A DNA stretch of 64,000 nucleotides from Microbispora corallina (GTDB lineage Bacteria > Actinomycetota > Actinomycetes > Streptosporangiales > Streptosporangiaceae). A program made the translations under genes and the position numbers. Every line of letters begins with the position of its first letter. Position 1 is the first letter of the stretch. Where the stretch lies: positions 124,001 to 188,000 of the forward strand of contig NZ_BOOC01000001.1 in NCBI RefSeq assembly GCF_016863035.1, in the 5' to 3' direction. Below, piece by piece: positions 44,289 through 54,292 of the stretch. Below the pieces are notes generated by a model. It saw only the letters and a program-made list of their open reading frames with translations. It was not told the origin of the DNA and made no database searches.

Positions 44289-46723
44289 TCCGCCCGCAGC
44301 ACGTGGGCGACCCGCAGCCGGGCGGCCATCGTGCCCGGCCACGCGGCCAGCGCGTTGGCCGTCAGAAGTGTCAGCGGCCACACGAGCAGCACGGCGCCCA
44401 GGGCGAGCGGCGCGACGTACAGCAGGGGGAACACGTCCGCGAGGAGCCGCCACAGCGTCCGCCCGAGCGCCACCCCGAGGGGAACGCCGAACAGCAGCCC
44501 GACGGCCGCGACCAGGCTGGCCTGGGTGACGACGGTCCAGCGCGCCTGCCAGCGGGTCATCCCGAGCGCCCGCAGCACGGCCATCTCGTGCCTTCGCCGC
44601 CGTACGGCCGTGGCGAGCGCGTGCCCGACGGCCCCCGTGGCCAGCAGCCCGAGGAAGCCGGCGAGCAGCGTGGGCAGCTCCTCCACGTCCCGGATCTGCG
44701 GCACCTCGAGCAGCGGGCTGGGCGGCGCGAACGTGATGAACCCGCCCCCGGCGTCCTTGGCCGCGGCGTTCAGCCGGGGGGCGACCGCCTTCGGATCGGC
44801 ATCCGGCCGCAGGGCGGCCAGGGCGCCGTGGAACTTGAACGAGTAGTGCGCCCCGCTGTACAGGACCTTGTGCCCCTCGGGGGTGATCCAGCCGCCGTCG
44901 GTGCGCTCGTTGTGAGGTCCGGCGGGCACGAACCCGATCCCGGTGACGGTCATCCGCACCGGCGCCGTCCCGCCCCGGAGCTCGACCTGACCGCCGACCT
45001 CCGCCCCCAGGTCGCGGGCGCTGAAGGGCGCGAGCACGATCTCGCCGGCCTTCGCCGGGAGCCTGCCCTCCGTGAGCACGACCGGGAAGGCCGCGCCGCC
45101 CACCGGCGCGTAGGTGTAGGTCGTGACGGAGACCGTCTTCTGCCCGGGCCTCTGATTGGCGGACTCGGCCACGGCGCTGACGGCGTCCTCGATCGCCTGG
45201 ACGGCCGGATCGCGGGCCACCGCGCCGAGCGCCGCCGTGACCGCCGCCGCGGACCCGAAGTCCTGCCCGTTCATGCCTATGTACGCTTCCAGCTGATGGG
45301 TCCGTCCGAACCTGACCGGGTTGGCGGCGGCGTCCTTCACGCCGGCGGAGAACGTGAAGGCCGCCAGCACGCCGAGCACCCCCGCGACCGCTCCGACGAG
45401 CGCGGGCCGCACCGGCACCGCGCTGCCACCGCGGCCCGGCTCCAGCGCGAACCGCGCTCCGACCACCATCGGCACAGGCAGGCCCATGCGCGACGCGAGC
45501 AGGGCGACGGCGGAGCGCCGGCCTGTGCTGTCGCCTCCGGACAGGAAGACCGCGGCCGCGGCCGCCGACCCCGCGAGGACGAGGGCCGGGGTCACGAGCC
45601 AGCCCGTGCCGAGCACGAGCCAGTCGACGTCGAACCCCGGATCGGGCTCGCGCAGCGCCGCCGCCCCGATGGGCATCCAGATGGAGGCGACCGCCGCTCC
45701 GGCCACGCCGATCGTCGTCCCCACGAGGGCGGCCACGAACGGCCCCGCCGCCGCCGAGGCCAGGGCCTGGCGGGGCGTGAGCCCCACCGCGCGCAGCGTG
45801 CGCAGGTCACTCGCCGTCGCCGCGGCGTACCTGGCGACCGACTGACCGATCAGGACGATCGCGGCGGTGAGCGCGGCCAGCCCGAACGCGAGCAGGGCCA
45901 CCGCCTCGAAGCTCACGAGCCGGCGGGCGGGCCCGCCGAACTTCTCGGCGTTGTCCCATATCTGGATGTCGCTGCGCCCGGTGAGACGTGTCAGATCCCC
46001 GCGGAACGCCGCCTCGTCCAGCGATCCGCGCTTGAGGCGGACCAGGGCGTTGATGTACCCCACGTCGGGGTCGAGGAAGTTCCTCGGGTAGGTCCGATAG
46101 AGAGCGGGGGTACAGAGGATGCCCGGCGCCTCGCCGATGTTCTCGGAGTACCACGCGGATCGGATGATCCCGACGATGGTGGCCCGGACGCGAGGCCCCG
46201 TGGGTTCCTGGGTCGTGGGGTCGAAGTCTTCGCTCGCCGCCTGCTCGACCGACATGAGCTTGAGGACGACCTGGTCGCCGACACCCTTGCCGTACACGGC
46301 GGGGAATCGGGAGCTGACCACGACCTCGTCGACGCGGCGCGGGTCGGGGAGCCGCCCCTCCAGGACCTTCGGCACCTCGATGGTGCGCAGGCCCTCGTCG
46401 TCGGCCGGAGGGAAACCCCCGCCGTTGTCGGCCAGCGGGACGCCCTCGACGGCGAAGCCGGACACGGGGAAGGTGGTCAGCGCGGCGACCTCGGGGAGCG
46501 CGCGCACCTTGTCCCAGTCGAAGTGCGGCTGGTTGGGCAGGACCGCGAGCGTCGCGGGCAGCGTCTCGGCGTACAGGCGGTCGACGGCCGTGGCGCCGCG
46601 GCGCGCGCCCGCGACGGCGGTGAGGACGGTCGCGGTGGCGAACGCCACGAGCAGCGCCAGCACGGCGAGCGACCGCCATCGCCGGCGCAGCTCCAGGCGG
46701 AGCCAGGTCAGCACCACGCCCAT
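44285..46723 (-). CDS. FtsX-like ABC transporter permease
   Basis: The 812-aa membrane protein has an N-terminal helix, a large extracellular domain (about 45-235), three helices, a linker, a second extracellular domain (about 480-670) and a C-terminal FtsX core (VGHALATAVRRRRHEMAVL and on). This is the long MacB/LolC-type architecture with duplicated FtsX domains. It works with the ATPase encoded 52 nt upstream, probably in export or mechanotransmission rather than import. Confidence 0.9.
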   Translation of the reverse strand: MGVVLTWLRLELRRRWRSLAVLALLVAFATATVLTAVAGARRGATAVDRLYAETLPATLAVLPNQPHFDWDKVRALPEVAALTTFPVSGFAVEGVPLADNGGGFPPADDEGLRTIEVPKVLEGRLPDPRRVDEVVVSSRFPAVYGKGVGDQVVLKLMSVEQAASEDFDPTTQEPTGPRVRATIVGIIRSAWYSENIGEAPGILCTPALYRTYPRNFLDPDVGYINALVRLKRGSLDEAAFRGDLTRLTGRSDIQIWDNAEKFGGPARRLVSFEAVALLAFGLAALTAAIVLIGQSVARYAAATASDLRTLRAVGLTPRQALASAAAGPFVAALVGTTIGVAGAAVASIWMPIGAAALREPDPGFDVDWLVLGTGWLVTPALVLAGSAAAAAVFLSGGDSTGRRSAVALLASRMGLPVPMVVGARFALEPGRGGSAVPVRPALVGAVAGVLGVLAAFTFSAGVKDAAANPVRFGRTHQLEAYIGMNGQDFGSAAAVTAALGAVARDPAVQAIEDAVSAVAESANQRPGQKTVSVTTYTYAPVGGAAFPVVLTEGRLPAKAGEIVLAPFSARDLGAEVGGQVELRGGTAPVRMTVTGIGFVPAGPHNERTDGGWITPEGHKVLYSGAHYSFKFHGALAALRPDADPKAVAPRLNAAAKDAGGGFITFAPPSPLLEVPQIRDVEELPTLLAGFLGLLATGAVGHALATAVRRRRHEMAVLRALGMTRWQARWTVVTQASLVAAVGLLFGVPLGVALGRTLWRLLADVFPLLYVAPLALGAVLLVWPLTLLTANALAAWPGTMAARLRVAHVLRAE

Positions 46724-46775
46724 GCGTCCTCCTCGGCGGCGCGCCCGCGGCCGCGCGAGCGGTACTCCGGCTCGG

Positions 46776-47471
46776 TCATGCCGACTCGACCCTCCCGTCG
46801 CGCATGCGCACGGCGCGGTCCGCGCCCGCGGCGACGTCGGGAGAGTGGGTCACCATGATGATCGTCTGCCCGTCGTCGTGCAGCCTGCGGAACAGTTCGA
46901 GCACCTCCAGGCCCCCCTCGCTGTCGAGCGCGCCGGTCGGCTCGTCGGCCAGCAGCAGCGTCGGCTCGTTCACCAGGGCGCGGGCGATGGCCAGCCGCTG
47001 CCGCTGACCGCCGGACAGCACCGCCGGCACCTGGTCGGCGCGGTCGGCCAGGCCGAGCAGGTCGAGCAGGTCGCGGGCGCGGGTCTCGGCGGCGCGCCGC
47101 TTCATGCCGCCCAGCACCCCTGGCATGACCAGGTTGTCCAGCGCGGACACCCCGTCGAGCAGGTTGAAGAACTGGAACACGAACCCGATGTGGTGCCTGC
47201 GGAACCGGGCCAGCCAATCCTCGTCGCGGCCGTCGACCCGCTCCCCCGCCACCTCCACGGTGCCCTCGTCCACCTGCTCCAGCCCGGCGATCACGTTGAG
47301 CAGCGTCGACTTGCCGCACCCCGAGGGGCCCATGACGGCGACGAACTCCCCGCGCCGCACGTCGAGGTCCACGCCGCGCAGCGCGCGCACCGGGGCGAGC
47401 TCCGCGGCGAACGTCCGCCTGGCCCCTCTGATCTGGACTGCGACGGTCGTGGTCACGTCTGTGGCGGGCAT
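46776..47471 (-). CDS. ABC transporter ATP-binding protein (MacB/LolD type)
   Basis: The 231-aa ATPase has Walker A GPSGCGKST, the Q-loop FQFFNLLDGVSALDN, the signature [15 protein letters not shown], Walker B LLLADEPTGALD and H-loop VTHSPDVA. It energises the FtsX-like permease. It begins 1 nt after the stop of the cyclase gene. Confidence 0.93.
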   Translation of the reverse strand: MPATDVTTTVAVQIRGARRTFAAELAPVRALRGVDLDVRRGEFVAVMGPSGCGKSTLLNVIAGLEQVDEGTVEVAGERVDGRDEDWLARFRRHHIGFVFQFFNLLDGVSALDNLVMPGVLGGMKRRAAETRARDLLDLLGLADRADQVPAVLSGGQRQRLAIARALVNEPTLLLADEPTGALDSEGGLEVLELFRRLHDDGQTIIMVTHSPDVAAGADRAVRMRDGRVESA

Positions 47472-47472
47472 C

Positions 47473-48783
47473 TCACATCACCTCGAGGTGGTAGGCGGTC
47501 ACGGGGGTGGCGCGGCCCTTGACGAGCCGCGGGCCGAGCGGGCGCCAGGCCCACCCGCCCGCCGCCGCCCGGACCGTCGCGTCGGAGGCCACGACGCCGG
47601 CCGGCCGGGCCAGGTCCTGCATGCGCTGCGCAAGGTTCACGGTGTCTCCGACGAGGGTGTACTCCACCCGTTCATCGCTTCCGAGTAGGGCCGCCGCTAC
47701 CTCCCCCGTGGAAAGTCCGATGCCGAGTGTGAAGGGCGTGCGTCCCTGCGCCGCCCACTCGGCGTCGAGGCGGCGTTGCCGCACGTGCATCTCGCGGGCC
47801 GCGTGGACGGCCCTCGCGGCGTGGTCGGGGGCCGGGTCGGGCGCGCCGAAGACGGCCATCACGGCGTCGCCCACGTACTGCATGACCGTGCCCCCCGCGG
47901 TGAGGATCGCCGCGTTCATGGCCCGCCGGTGGGCGTTGAGCTGGCCGGCGAGGACGGCCGGGTCGGTGGCCTCGGCGATGGCCGAGTAGCCCCGCACGTC
48001 GGACATGAGCACGGTCACGACCAGCCGGTCGGTGCGGTCGACGGCGCCCCGGTCGCGCAGCAGCTTGTCGGCCAGGCCGCCCGGGAGCAGCCGCGACAGC
48101 GTCTCGCCCTGCTCGTCGCGGCGCAGGATCGCGGTGTGCAGCATCCGCAGGCGGCGCAGCGCGCCCTGCCGCCCCGCGCTCGCGCCCTTGGCGAGCGTCA
48201 GGAACAGCTGCTCGATCGCGGCGTTGACGGCCTCGGGCGGCTCCCCCCGGGACACGGCGATCGCCTTCACCGTACGGCCCGCCGCCACCTGGCCGAGCAG
48301 GTCCTCCTCGCCGGGCGACAGCTGGCCCTCGTCCCGGGCCGGCGCCACCAGCTCCTGGACGATCAGGGGGTCGATGAGCGAGCCGCCCACGGCGACCTCG
48401 CGGATCGCCCTGCCGAGCAGGCCCGCGTCGGCGACCCGGTCCTTGAGGAGGTAGGCGTACCCGGCGGCGCCCTCGCCGAGCAGCCGGATCGCGTAGTCGG
48501 GGTCGTCGTACTGGCTGAGCACCACCACGCCGGTGCCGGGCAGGCGCTTGCGCACCTCGCGCGCCGCCTCGATCCCCTCGTCCTGGTAGGTCGGGGGCAT
48601 CCTGATGTCCGTGACGACGACCTGCGGGCGCAGCCGCGTGGCGCCCGCCACCAGTTCGGCGTAGTCGGCGGCCAGCCCCACGATCTCCAGGGCGGGGTCG
48701 CGGCCGAGCAGCGCGCGCACGCCCTCGCGGACGATGAGGTTGTCGTCCGCGAGCACCACCGTGATGCGTTCCACGAGCTGCAT
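47473..48783 (-). CDS. response regulator with C-terminal class III nucleotide cyclase domain
   Basis: The 436-aa protein joins three parts: a receiver domain (LADDN acidic pair, TDIRMPPTYQDEG phospho-Asp, LLKDRVA Lys); a middle segment resembling a decayed LuxR helix-turn-helix (LSPGEEDLLGQVAAG, residues 153-205); and an adenylate/guanylate cyclase domain (about 245-436). Metal-binding Asp262 (MSDVRGY) and Asp306 (YVGDAV) and the transition-state Asn/Arg pair (VNLAQRM) are present, so it should be active. It would couple kinase signals to cAMP or cGMP synthesis. Confidence 0.9.
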   Translation of the reverse strand: MQLVERITVVLADDNLIVREGVRALLGRDPALEIVGLAADYAELVAGATRLRPQVVVTDIRMPPTYQDEGIEAAREVRKRLPGTGVVVLSQYDDPDYAIRLLGEGAAGYAYLLKDRVADAGLLGRAIREVAVGGSLIDPLIVQELVAPARDEGQLSPGEEDLLGQVAAGRTVKAIAVSRGEPPEAVNAAIEQLFLTLAKGASAGRQGALRRLRMLHTAILRRDEQGETLSRLLPGGLADKLLRDRGAVDRTDRLVVTVLMSDVRGYSAIAEATDPAVLAGQLNAHRRAMNAAILTAGGTVMQYVGDAVMAVFGAPDPAPDHAARAVHAAREMHVRQRRLDAEWAAQGRTPFTLGIGLSTGEVAAALLGSDERVEYTLVGDTVNLAQRMQDLARPAGVVASDATVRAAAGGWAWRPLGPRLVKGRATPVTAYHLEVM

Positions 48784-48811
48784 TACATCCTGGCCTGAAG
48801 CTTCCAGGAAG

Positions 48812-48845
48812 GGTGCCAGGACGACGGACGGGGGGTGCTGGCACC
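48812..48845. promoter_or_regulatory. inverted repeat in the cyclase/cNMP-receptor divergent promoter
   Basis: GGTGCCAG (48812-48819) and CTGGCACC (48838-48845) form a perfect 8-bp inverted repeat with an 18-nt spacer, midway between the two divergent genes. It is a candidate binding site for one of the local response regulators. Confidence 0.45.
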
Positions 48846-48893
48846 ACCACCGGTCCGCAAGGTGACGCCCTCGCCCGGAGCGGCCGGGATTCC

Positions 48894-48899
48894 TACGTT
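48894..48899 (+). promoter_or_regulatory. candidate -10 of a leaderless promoter for the cNMP-binding gene
   Basis: TACGTT ends 6 nt before ATG 48906, and no ribosome site precedes that ATG. This supports the chosen start over the longer frame from 48813. Confidence 0.5.
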
Positions 48900-48905
48900 C
48901 AGAGC

Positions 48906-49904
48906 ATGCGAGTCGAATCGACGATCACCTCGATCTCCTGGATCCCGTCCGAGGCCGTCGGGGGCTACACGAAGCCGGCCTTCACCGTGGGCCTGACGCA
49001 CTACGACGATCCGCCGCCCGACGCGATAAACGACCTGGACGCGCTGCGGGACGCCGACCGGTTCCGGTTCGCCAACCGGCTCACGGTGTGGGCCGAGTTC
49101 GACGGCGACCGGGTGACCGGCCACGGCGCCGGCGGCGGCCTGGTCATGGGCGCCACCACCGTGCGGCTGGGCCCGCTGGGCGTGACGTTCGCCGCGCTCG
49201 GCCTTCCCGACCTGCGGCCGGAGCCCCAAATGGGCGACGGGTGGATCAGGTTCACGCAGACCGCCGGGGGCCGGACGGCGTTGCCGTTCCCGCGCCGCAT
49301 CGCGCGGCCGCCCTATCTGCGGCTGCAGTCGCCGCTGGTGTGGACGACGCTCTCGGTGACCCTGTACGCGGACGGCCGGGCGGAGGCCATGCTGGAGGGC
49401 GCCAGCCCGTTCCCCCGGCACTGGGTCTACGGCCCGGACCACCGCCTGACGATGAAGGCCGGTCTCACCGACTTCGCGGCCTGGGCGACCCAGGAGGGAC
49501 CCGCCCGGACGCCCTGGGGCGACGAGGACTCCCCCGTGCTGGTCACCGCCGCCGAGACCGCGCTGGAGCGGGAGCTGTCCCTGCTCATCATGCGCGGCGG
49601 CGCCCGGCCACTGATCCGCTCGCTGCCCGCCGGCTCCTGCCTGGTGCGGCAGGGCGAGCCGGGCTCCTCCCTGTTCCTGCTGCTCGACGGCGTCCTCGGC
49701 GTGGACGTGGACGGCCGTTCCCTGCCGGAGCTCGGCCCGGGCGCGATCCTGGGCGAGCGCGCCGTGCTGGAGGGCGGCACCCGCACCGCGACCCTGACCG
49801 CGCTCACGCCGATCAGGGTGGCGGAGGCCCCGGCGGAGTCGGTCGACCGGGAGGCGCTGACCCGGCTCGCCCAGGGACACCACCGAGAGGACCAGCTGAC
49901 GTGA
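48906..49904 (+). CDS. cyclic nucleotide-binding domain protein
   Basis: The 332-aa protein has an N-terminal part of unknown family (about 1-200, rich in beta-strand sequence, with YLRLQSPLVWTTLSVTLYADG) and a C-terminal Crp-type cNMP-binding domain: AGSCLVRQGEPGSSLFLLLDG, then LGPGAILGERAVLEGGTRTATLTAL, which includes the phosphate-binding cassette (GERAVLEGGTRTA). There is no DNA-binding domain. Next to a cyclase gene, it is likely a receptor for that cyclase's product. It overlaps the next gene by GTGA. Confidence 0.85.
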   Translation: MRVESTITSISWIPSEAVGGYTKPAFTVGLTHYDDPPPDAINDLDALRDADRFRFANRLTVWAEFDGDRVTGHGAGGGLVMGATTVRLGPLGVTFAALGLPDLRPEPQMGDGWIRFTQTAGGRTALPFPRRIARPPYLRLQSPLVWTTLSVTLYADGRAEAMLEGASPFPRHWVYGPDHRLTMKAGLTDFAAWATQEGPARTPWGDEDSPVLVTAAETALERELSLLIMRGGARPLIRSLPAGSCLVRQGEPGSSLFLLLDGVLGVDVDGRSLPELGPGAILGERAVLEGGTRTATLTALTPIRVAEAPAESVDREALTRLAQGHHREDQLT

Positions 49905-50674
49905 GGCTCGCGATGCTCGGCGTCCGCGGCTCGACCCCGGCGCCGGGCTCAGCCTTCACCCGGTACGGCGGCAACACCAGTTGCGTCGCCGTGCTGCCCG
50001 GCGACGGCGACGCCCCCGCCCTGGTCCTCGACGCGGGCACCGGCCTGCGGGGGCTCGGCGGGCTGCTCGGCGACGCGGCGTTCCACGGGTCGATCGTGCT
50101 CACCCACCTGCACTGGGACCACGTGCAGGGCCTGCCCTTCTGCCCGGCGCTCGACCGCCCCGACGCCCGGGTCGACCTGTACCTGCCGTCGCCGCGGCCG
50201 CTGGAGACGCTGACACGGGTCATGTCGCCGCCGCACTTCCCGATCACGCCGGACGGCCTGGGCGGCGCCTGGCGGTTCCTGACGTCGGCCTCCCGCACGA
50301 TCGAGGGCTTCGACGTCACGGTCGCCGAGATCTCCCACAAGGGCGGCGTCACCCTCGGCGTCCGCGTCGAGCGCGACGGCCGGTCGGTCGCGTACCTGCC
50401 CGACCACTGCCCGCAGGCGGGATGCGAGGCCGCGGCCGAGCTGGCCGCCGGCGTGGACCTGCTGCTCCACGACGGCCAGTTCCTGCCCGGGGAGCAGGCC
50501 ATGGCCGACGCCTACGGCCACGCCACGACCGCGGACGCGGCCGCCTTCGCCGCGCGCTGCGGCGTCCGCCGGCTCGTCCTCACCCACCACGCCCCCACAC
50601 GGACGGACGACGCGCTGGACGTGCTGGCCAAGGAGTTCGAGGTCGCCCGCGAGGGCGACGTCCTCGTCCCCTGA
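49901..50674 (+). CDS. metallo-beta-lactamase-fold hydrolase (PhnP-like)
   Basis: The 257-aa cytoplasmic enzyme begins LAMLGVRGSTPAPG, the PhnP/RNase Z-like start, with Zn-binding THLHWDH (His69, His71, Asp73, His74), a later His in ISHKGG, Asp in LPDHCP and LLLHDGQF, and His in LTHHAPT. PhnP-type members hydrolyse cyclic phosphodiesters. Being translationally coupled to a cNMP-binding protein, it may hydrolyse a cyclic nucleotide (inference); other phosphodiesters are equally possible. Confidence 0.85.
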   Translation: MRLAMLGVRGSTPAPGSAFTRYGGNTSCVAVLPGDGDAPALVLDAGTGLRGLGGLLGDAAFHGSIVLTHLHWDHVQGLPFCPALDRPDARVDLYLPSPRPLETLTRVMSPPHFPITPDGLGGAWRFLTSASRTIEGFDVTVAEISHKGGVTLGVRVERDGRSVAYLPDHCPQAGCEAAAELAAGVDLLLHDGQFLPGEQAMADAYGHATTADAAAFAARCGVRRLVLTHHAPTRTDDALDVLAKEFEVAREGDVLVP

Positions 50675-50686
50675 GCCCGGTGGGGG

Positions 50687-53600
50687 TCAGGCGAGGCAGG
50701 CGGGCCCGAGGAGCTGCTTCAGGTCGCCCATCAGGGCCGGCGACGGGGTCACCCGGAGCCGGTCGTCGAGGCGCATGACCGTGGTGCGCGGCCCGTTGTG
50801 CACCTGGAGGTGCACCTCGGTCGTACCGGGGTGCGTGGTCAGCACCTCCTTGAGCCGTCCCACGACCGGCGGCGTGCACCGGGCGATCGGCATGCTCACC
50901 ACGAGCGGGCCGCCCGACTCGGCCGTGAGGTCCGGCGCCGTCACCTCCATGGCGATGACCTTGGCCACGTCCTCGCGCTTGTCGAGACGCCCCTTCACGA
51001 AGACGATCGCGTCCTCGGCGAGGATCGTGGCGCACAGCTGGTACGCCGACGGGAAGATCATCACCTCGATGGAGCCCTCCAGGTCCTCCAAGGTGGTGAG
51101 GACCCAGGTGTCGCCCTTCTTGGTGACCTTGCGCTGCACGCCCGACAGGATGCCGCCGACCGTGACGACCTGGCCGTCCGGGCGGCTGTCGTCCTGGAGG
51201 GCGGCGATCGAGCAGTCGGCGCCGGAGGCGAGGATGTGCTCGACGCCCAGCAGCGGGTGGTCGGACACGTACAGCCCGAGCATCTCCCGCTCGAACTGCA
51301 GCAGCGTCGTCTTGTCCCACTCCCCCGGCGGGATCTGCACGTCGAAGGTCTGGTCCTCCGCGCCGTCGATCGCGCCGAACAGCGAGTCCTGCCCGATGGC
51401 CTCGTTCTTCTTGATGTCGATGATCGCGTCGACCGCCTGCTCGTGCACCATCAGCAGGCCCTTGCGGACGTGGCCGAACGAGTCGAACGCCCCCGACTTG
51501 ATCAGCGACTCGATGACCCGCTTGTTGCACACGATGGCGGGCACCTTGCGCAGGAAGTCCTTGAAGTCGGAGAATCGGCCCTTCTCCTTGCGGGCCGCGA
51601 TCACGCCGTCGACGACGTTGGCGCCGACGTTGCGGACGGCCGACAGGCCGAATCGGATGTCGCTGCCACGCGGGGTGAAGTCGAAGTCGGAGTCGTTGAC
51701 GTCCGGCGGGAGCACCTTGATGCCCATGCGGCGGCACTCGTTGAGGTAGAGGGCCGACTTGTCCTTGTCGTCCTTGACCGAGGTCAGCAGGGCCGCCATG
51801 TACTCGGCCGGGTAGTTGGCCTTGAGGTAGGCCGTCCAGTAGGAGACCAGGCCGTACCCGGCGGTGTGGGCCTTGTTGAAGGCGTAGTCGGAGAACGGCA
51901 GCAGGATGTCCCACAGCGCCTTGATGGCGGCCGCGGAGTAGCCGTTCTCCTTCATGCCCTTCTCGAAGAACTCGAACTGCTTGTCCAGCTCGGACTTCTT
52001 CTTCTTGCCCATGGCGCGGCGGAGCAGGTCGGCGCCGCCGAGGGTGTAGTTGGCCACCTTCTGGGCGATGGCCATGACCTGCTCCTGATACACGATCAGG
52101 CCGTGCGTCGTGTCGAGGATGTCCCGCAGGGGCTCCTCGAGCTCGGGGTGGATCGGCGTGATCTCCTGCTGCCGGTTCTTGCGCAGCGCGTAGTTGGTGT
52201 GCGAGTTCGCGCCCATCGGGCCGGGCCGGTAGAGCGCGAGGGCCGCGGAGATGTCCTCGAAGTTGTCGGGCTTCATCAGCCGCAGCAGCGTGCGCATGCC
52301 GCCGCCGTCCAGCTGGAAGATGCCGAGGGTGTCGCCCTTGGCCAGCAGTTCGTACGTCGTGCCGTCGTCGAGCGGCAGGTCGAGCAGCTCGATCCTGTTG
52401 CCGGTGTTGCCCTCGATCATCTTGAGGCAGTCGTCGATGATCGTGAGGTTGCGCAGGCCCAGGAAGTCCATCTTCAGCAGGCCGAGCGTCTCGCAGGTCG
52501 GGTAGTCGAACTGCGTGATGATCGCGCCGTCGGAGTCGCGGCGCATGATCGGGATGTGGTCGGTCAGCGGCTCGGCGGACATGATGACGCCGGCCGCGTG
52601 CACGCCGGTCTGCCGGATCAGGCCCTCCAGGCCGCGCCCGAGGTCGATCGTCGACTTGACGTCGACGTCCTCCTCGTACAGCTTGCGCAGCTCGCCGGCC
52701 TCGTTGTACCGGGGGTGGTCGGAGTCGAAGATGCCCGACAGCGGGATGTCCTTGCCCATCACCGCCGGGGGGAACGCCTTGGAGACGCGGTCGCCCAGCG
52801 CGTACGGGTAGCCGAGGACGCGGCCCGCGTCCTTCACGGCCGCCTTCGCCTTGATGGTGCCGAACGTCGCGATCATGGCGACCTTGTCGGCGCCCCACTT
52901 GTCGGTCACGTAGCGGATCACGTCGGCGCGCCGGCGCTCGTCGAAGTCGATGTCGATGTCGGGCATCGAGACGCGCTCGGGGTTGAGGAAGCGCTCGAAG
53001 ATCAGGCCGTGCGGGATCGGGTCGAGGTCGGTGATCCCCAGCGCGTACGCGACCAGCGAGCCGGCGGCCGAGCCGCGGCCCGGGCCGACGCGGATGCCGT
53101 TGGTCTTGGCCCACATGATGAAGTCGGCGACCACGAGGAAGTAGCTCGGGAAGCCCATCTGCAGGATGACGGAGATCTCGTTCTCGACCCAGGTGCGGTG
53201 CTCGTCGTCCACACCCTCAGGGAAGCGGCGCCGCATGCCCTCCCAGACCTGCTCCCGGAAGTACGCCTCCTCGGTCATGCCCTCCGGGATGGGGTAGGTG
53301 GGCATCAGGTTCTTGTACGGGAAGAACCCCTCGGGATCGACCTTCTCCGCCACGAGCAGGGTGTTGCGGCAACCCTCCTGCCACAGGTCGGAGGAGTCGA
53401 CGGCGCGCATCTCGTCGGCCGACTTGAGGTAGTAGCCGGTGCCGTCGAACCGGAACCGGTCCGGGTCGCTGAGCTGCTTGCCGGTCTGGATGCACAGGAG
53501 GGCGTCGTGGCCGGCGGCGTCCGACTCGTACGTGTAGTGGGAGTCGTTGGTGACGACAGGCGGGATGTCCAGCTCCCGGCTGATCCGGGTGAGCCCGTCG

Positions 53601-54205
53601 CGGACCCGCCGCTCGATGTCGAGACCGTGGTCCATGATCTCCAGGAAGTAGTTGTCCTTCCCGAAGATGTCCTGGTACTTCGCGGCGGCCTTGAGCGCCG
53701 CGTCGTACTGGCCGAGCCGCAGGCGGGTCTGCACCTCTCCCGACGGGCAGCCGGTGGTGGCCATGAGCCCCTCGGCGTGCTCGGCGAGCAGGTCGTCGTC
53801 CATCCGGGCCCACTTGCGGACGAAGCCCTCGGTGTAGGCGCGGGAGCTCAGCTTCATGAGGTTCTGCAGCCCGGTCCTGTTGCGGGCCCAGATCGTCATG
53901 TGGGTGTAGTAGCCGCCGGCCGACACGTCGTCGCTCTTCTGGTGCGGCTCGCCCCACAGCACCGGCTTCTTGTGCAGCCGCGACTCCGGTGCGACGTACG
54001 CCTCGATGCCGAGGATCGGCTTGACGCCGGCGGCGCTCGCCTGCTTGAAGAAGTCGTACGCGCCGTGCATGTTGCCGTGGTCGGTGATCGCGATCGCGGG
54101 CATGCCGAGCTCGCCCACGAGTTTGAACATCTGCTTCAGCCGGGCGGCGCCGTCGAGCATCGAGTACTCGGTGTGGACGTGCAGATGCACAAACGAATCA
54201 CCCAT
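50687..54205 (-). CDS. dnaE: DNA polymerase III alpha subunit
   Basis: The 1172-aa replicative polymerase has an N-terminal PHP domain ([27 protein letters not shown]), the polymerase core with catalytic Asp416 and Asp418 in [10 protein letters not shown], helix-hairpin-helix and a C-terminal OB domain. The length and lack of an exonuclease domain match DnaE1. GGGGG lies 6 nt before the ATG. It is essential for chromosome replication and stands as its own unit. Confidence 0.97.
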   Translation of the reverse strand: MGDSFVHLHVHTEYSMLDGAARLKQMFKLVGELGMPAIAITDHGNMHGAYDFFKQASAAGVKPILGIEAYVAPESRLHKKPVLWGEPHQKSDDVSAGGYYTHMTIWARNRTGLQNLMKLSSRAYTEGFVRKWARMDDDLLAEHAEGLMATTGCPSGEVQTRLRLGQYDAALKAAAKYQDIFGKDNYFLEIMDHGLDIERRVRDGLTRISRELDIPPVVTNDSHYTYESDAAGHDALLCIQTGKQLSDPDRFRFDGTGYYLKSADEMRAVDSSDLWQEGCRNTLLVAEKVDPEGFFPYKNLMPTYPIPEGMTEEAYFREQVWEGMRRRFPEGVDDEHRTWVENEISVILQMGFPSYFLVVADFIMWAKTNGIRVGPGRGSAAGSLVAYALGITDLDPIPHGLIFERFLNPERVSMPDIDIDFDERRRADVIRYVTDKWGADKVAMIATFGTIKAKAAVKDAGRVLGYPYALGDRVSKAFPPAVMGKDIPLSGIFDSDHPRYNEAGELRKLYEEDVDVKSTIDLGRGLEGLIRQTGVHAAGVIMSAEPLTDHIPIMRRDSDGAIITQFDYPTCETLGLLKMDFLGLRNLTIIDDCLKMIEGNTGNRIELLDLPLDDGTTYELLAKGDTLGIFQLDGGGMRTLLRLMKPDNFEDISAALALYRPGPMGANSHTNYALRKNRQQEITPIHPELEEPLRDILDTTHGLIVYQEQVMAIAQKVANYTLGGADLLRRAMGKKKKSELDKQFEFFEKGMKENGYSAAAIKALWDILLPFSDYAFNKAHTAGYGLVSYWTAYLKANYPAEYMAALLTSVKDDKDKSALYLNECRRMGIKVLPPDVNDSDFDFTPRGSDIRFGLSAVRNVGANVVDGVIAARKEKGRFSDFKDFLRKVPAIVCNKRVIESLIKSGAFDSFGHVRKGLLMVHEQAVDAIIDIKKNEAIGQDSLFGAIDGAEDQTFDVQIPPGEWDKTTLLQFEREMLGLYVSDHPLLGVEHILASGADCSIAALQDDSRPDGQVVTVGGILSGVQRKVTKKGDTWVLTTLEDLEGSIEVMIFPSAYQLCATILAEDAIVFVKGRLDKREDVAKVIAMEVTAPDLTAESGGPLVVSMPIARCTPPVVGRLKEVLTTHPGTTEVHLQVHNGPRTTVMRLDDRLRVTPSPALMGDLKQLLGPACLA

Positions 54206-54292
54206 GAGACCCCCAACATCGCCGCCGCTGCCCAGGTGCGGATCAGAGCCTACGCGCGATCCCGTACCCGTGGGACTCAGGTGATTCAGATC

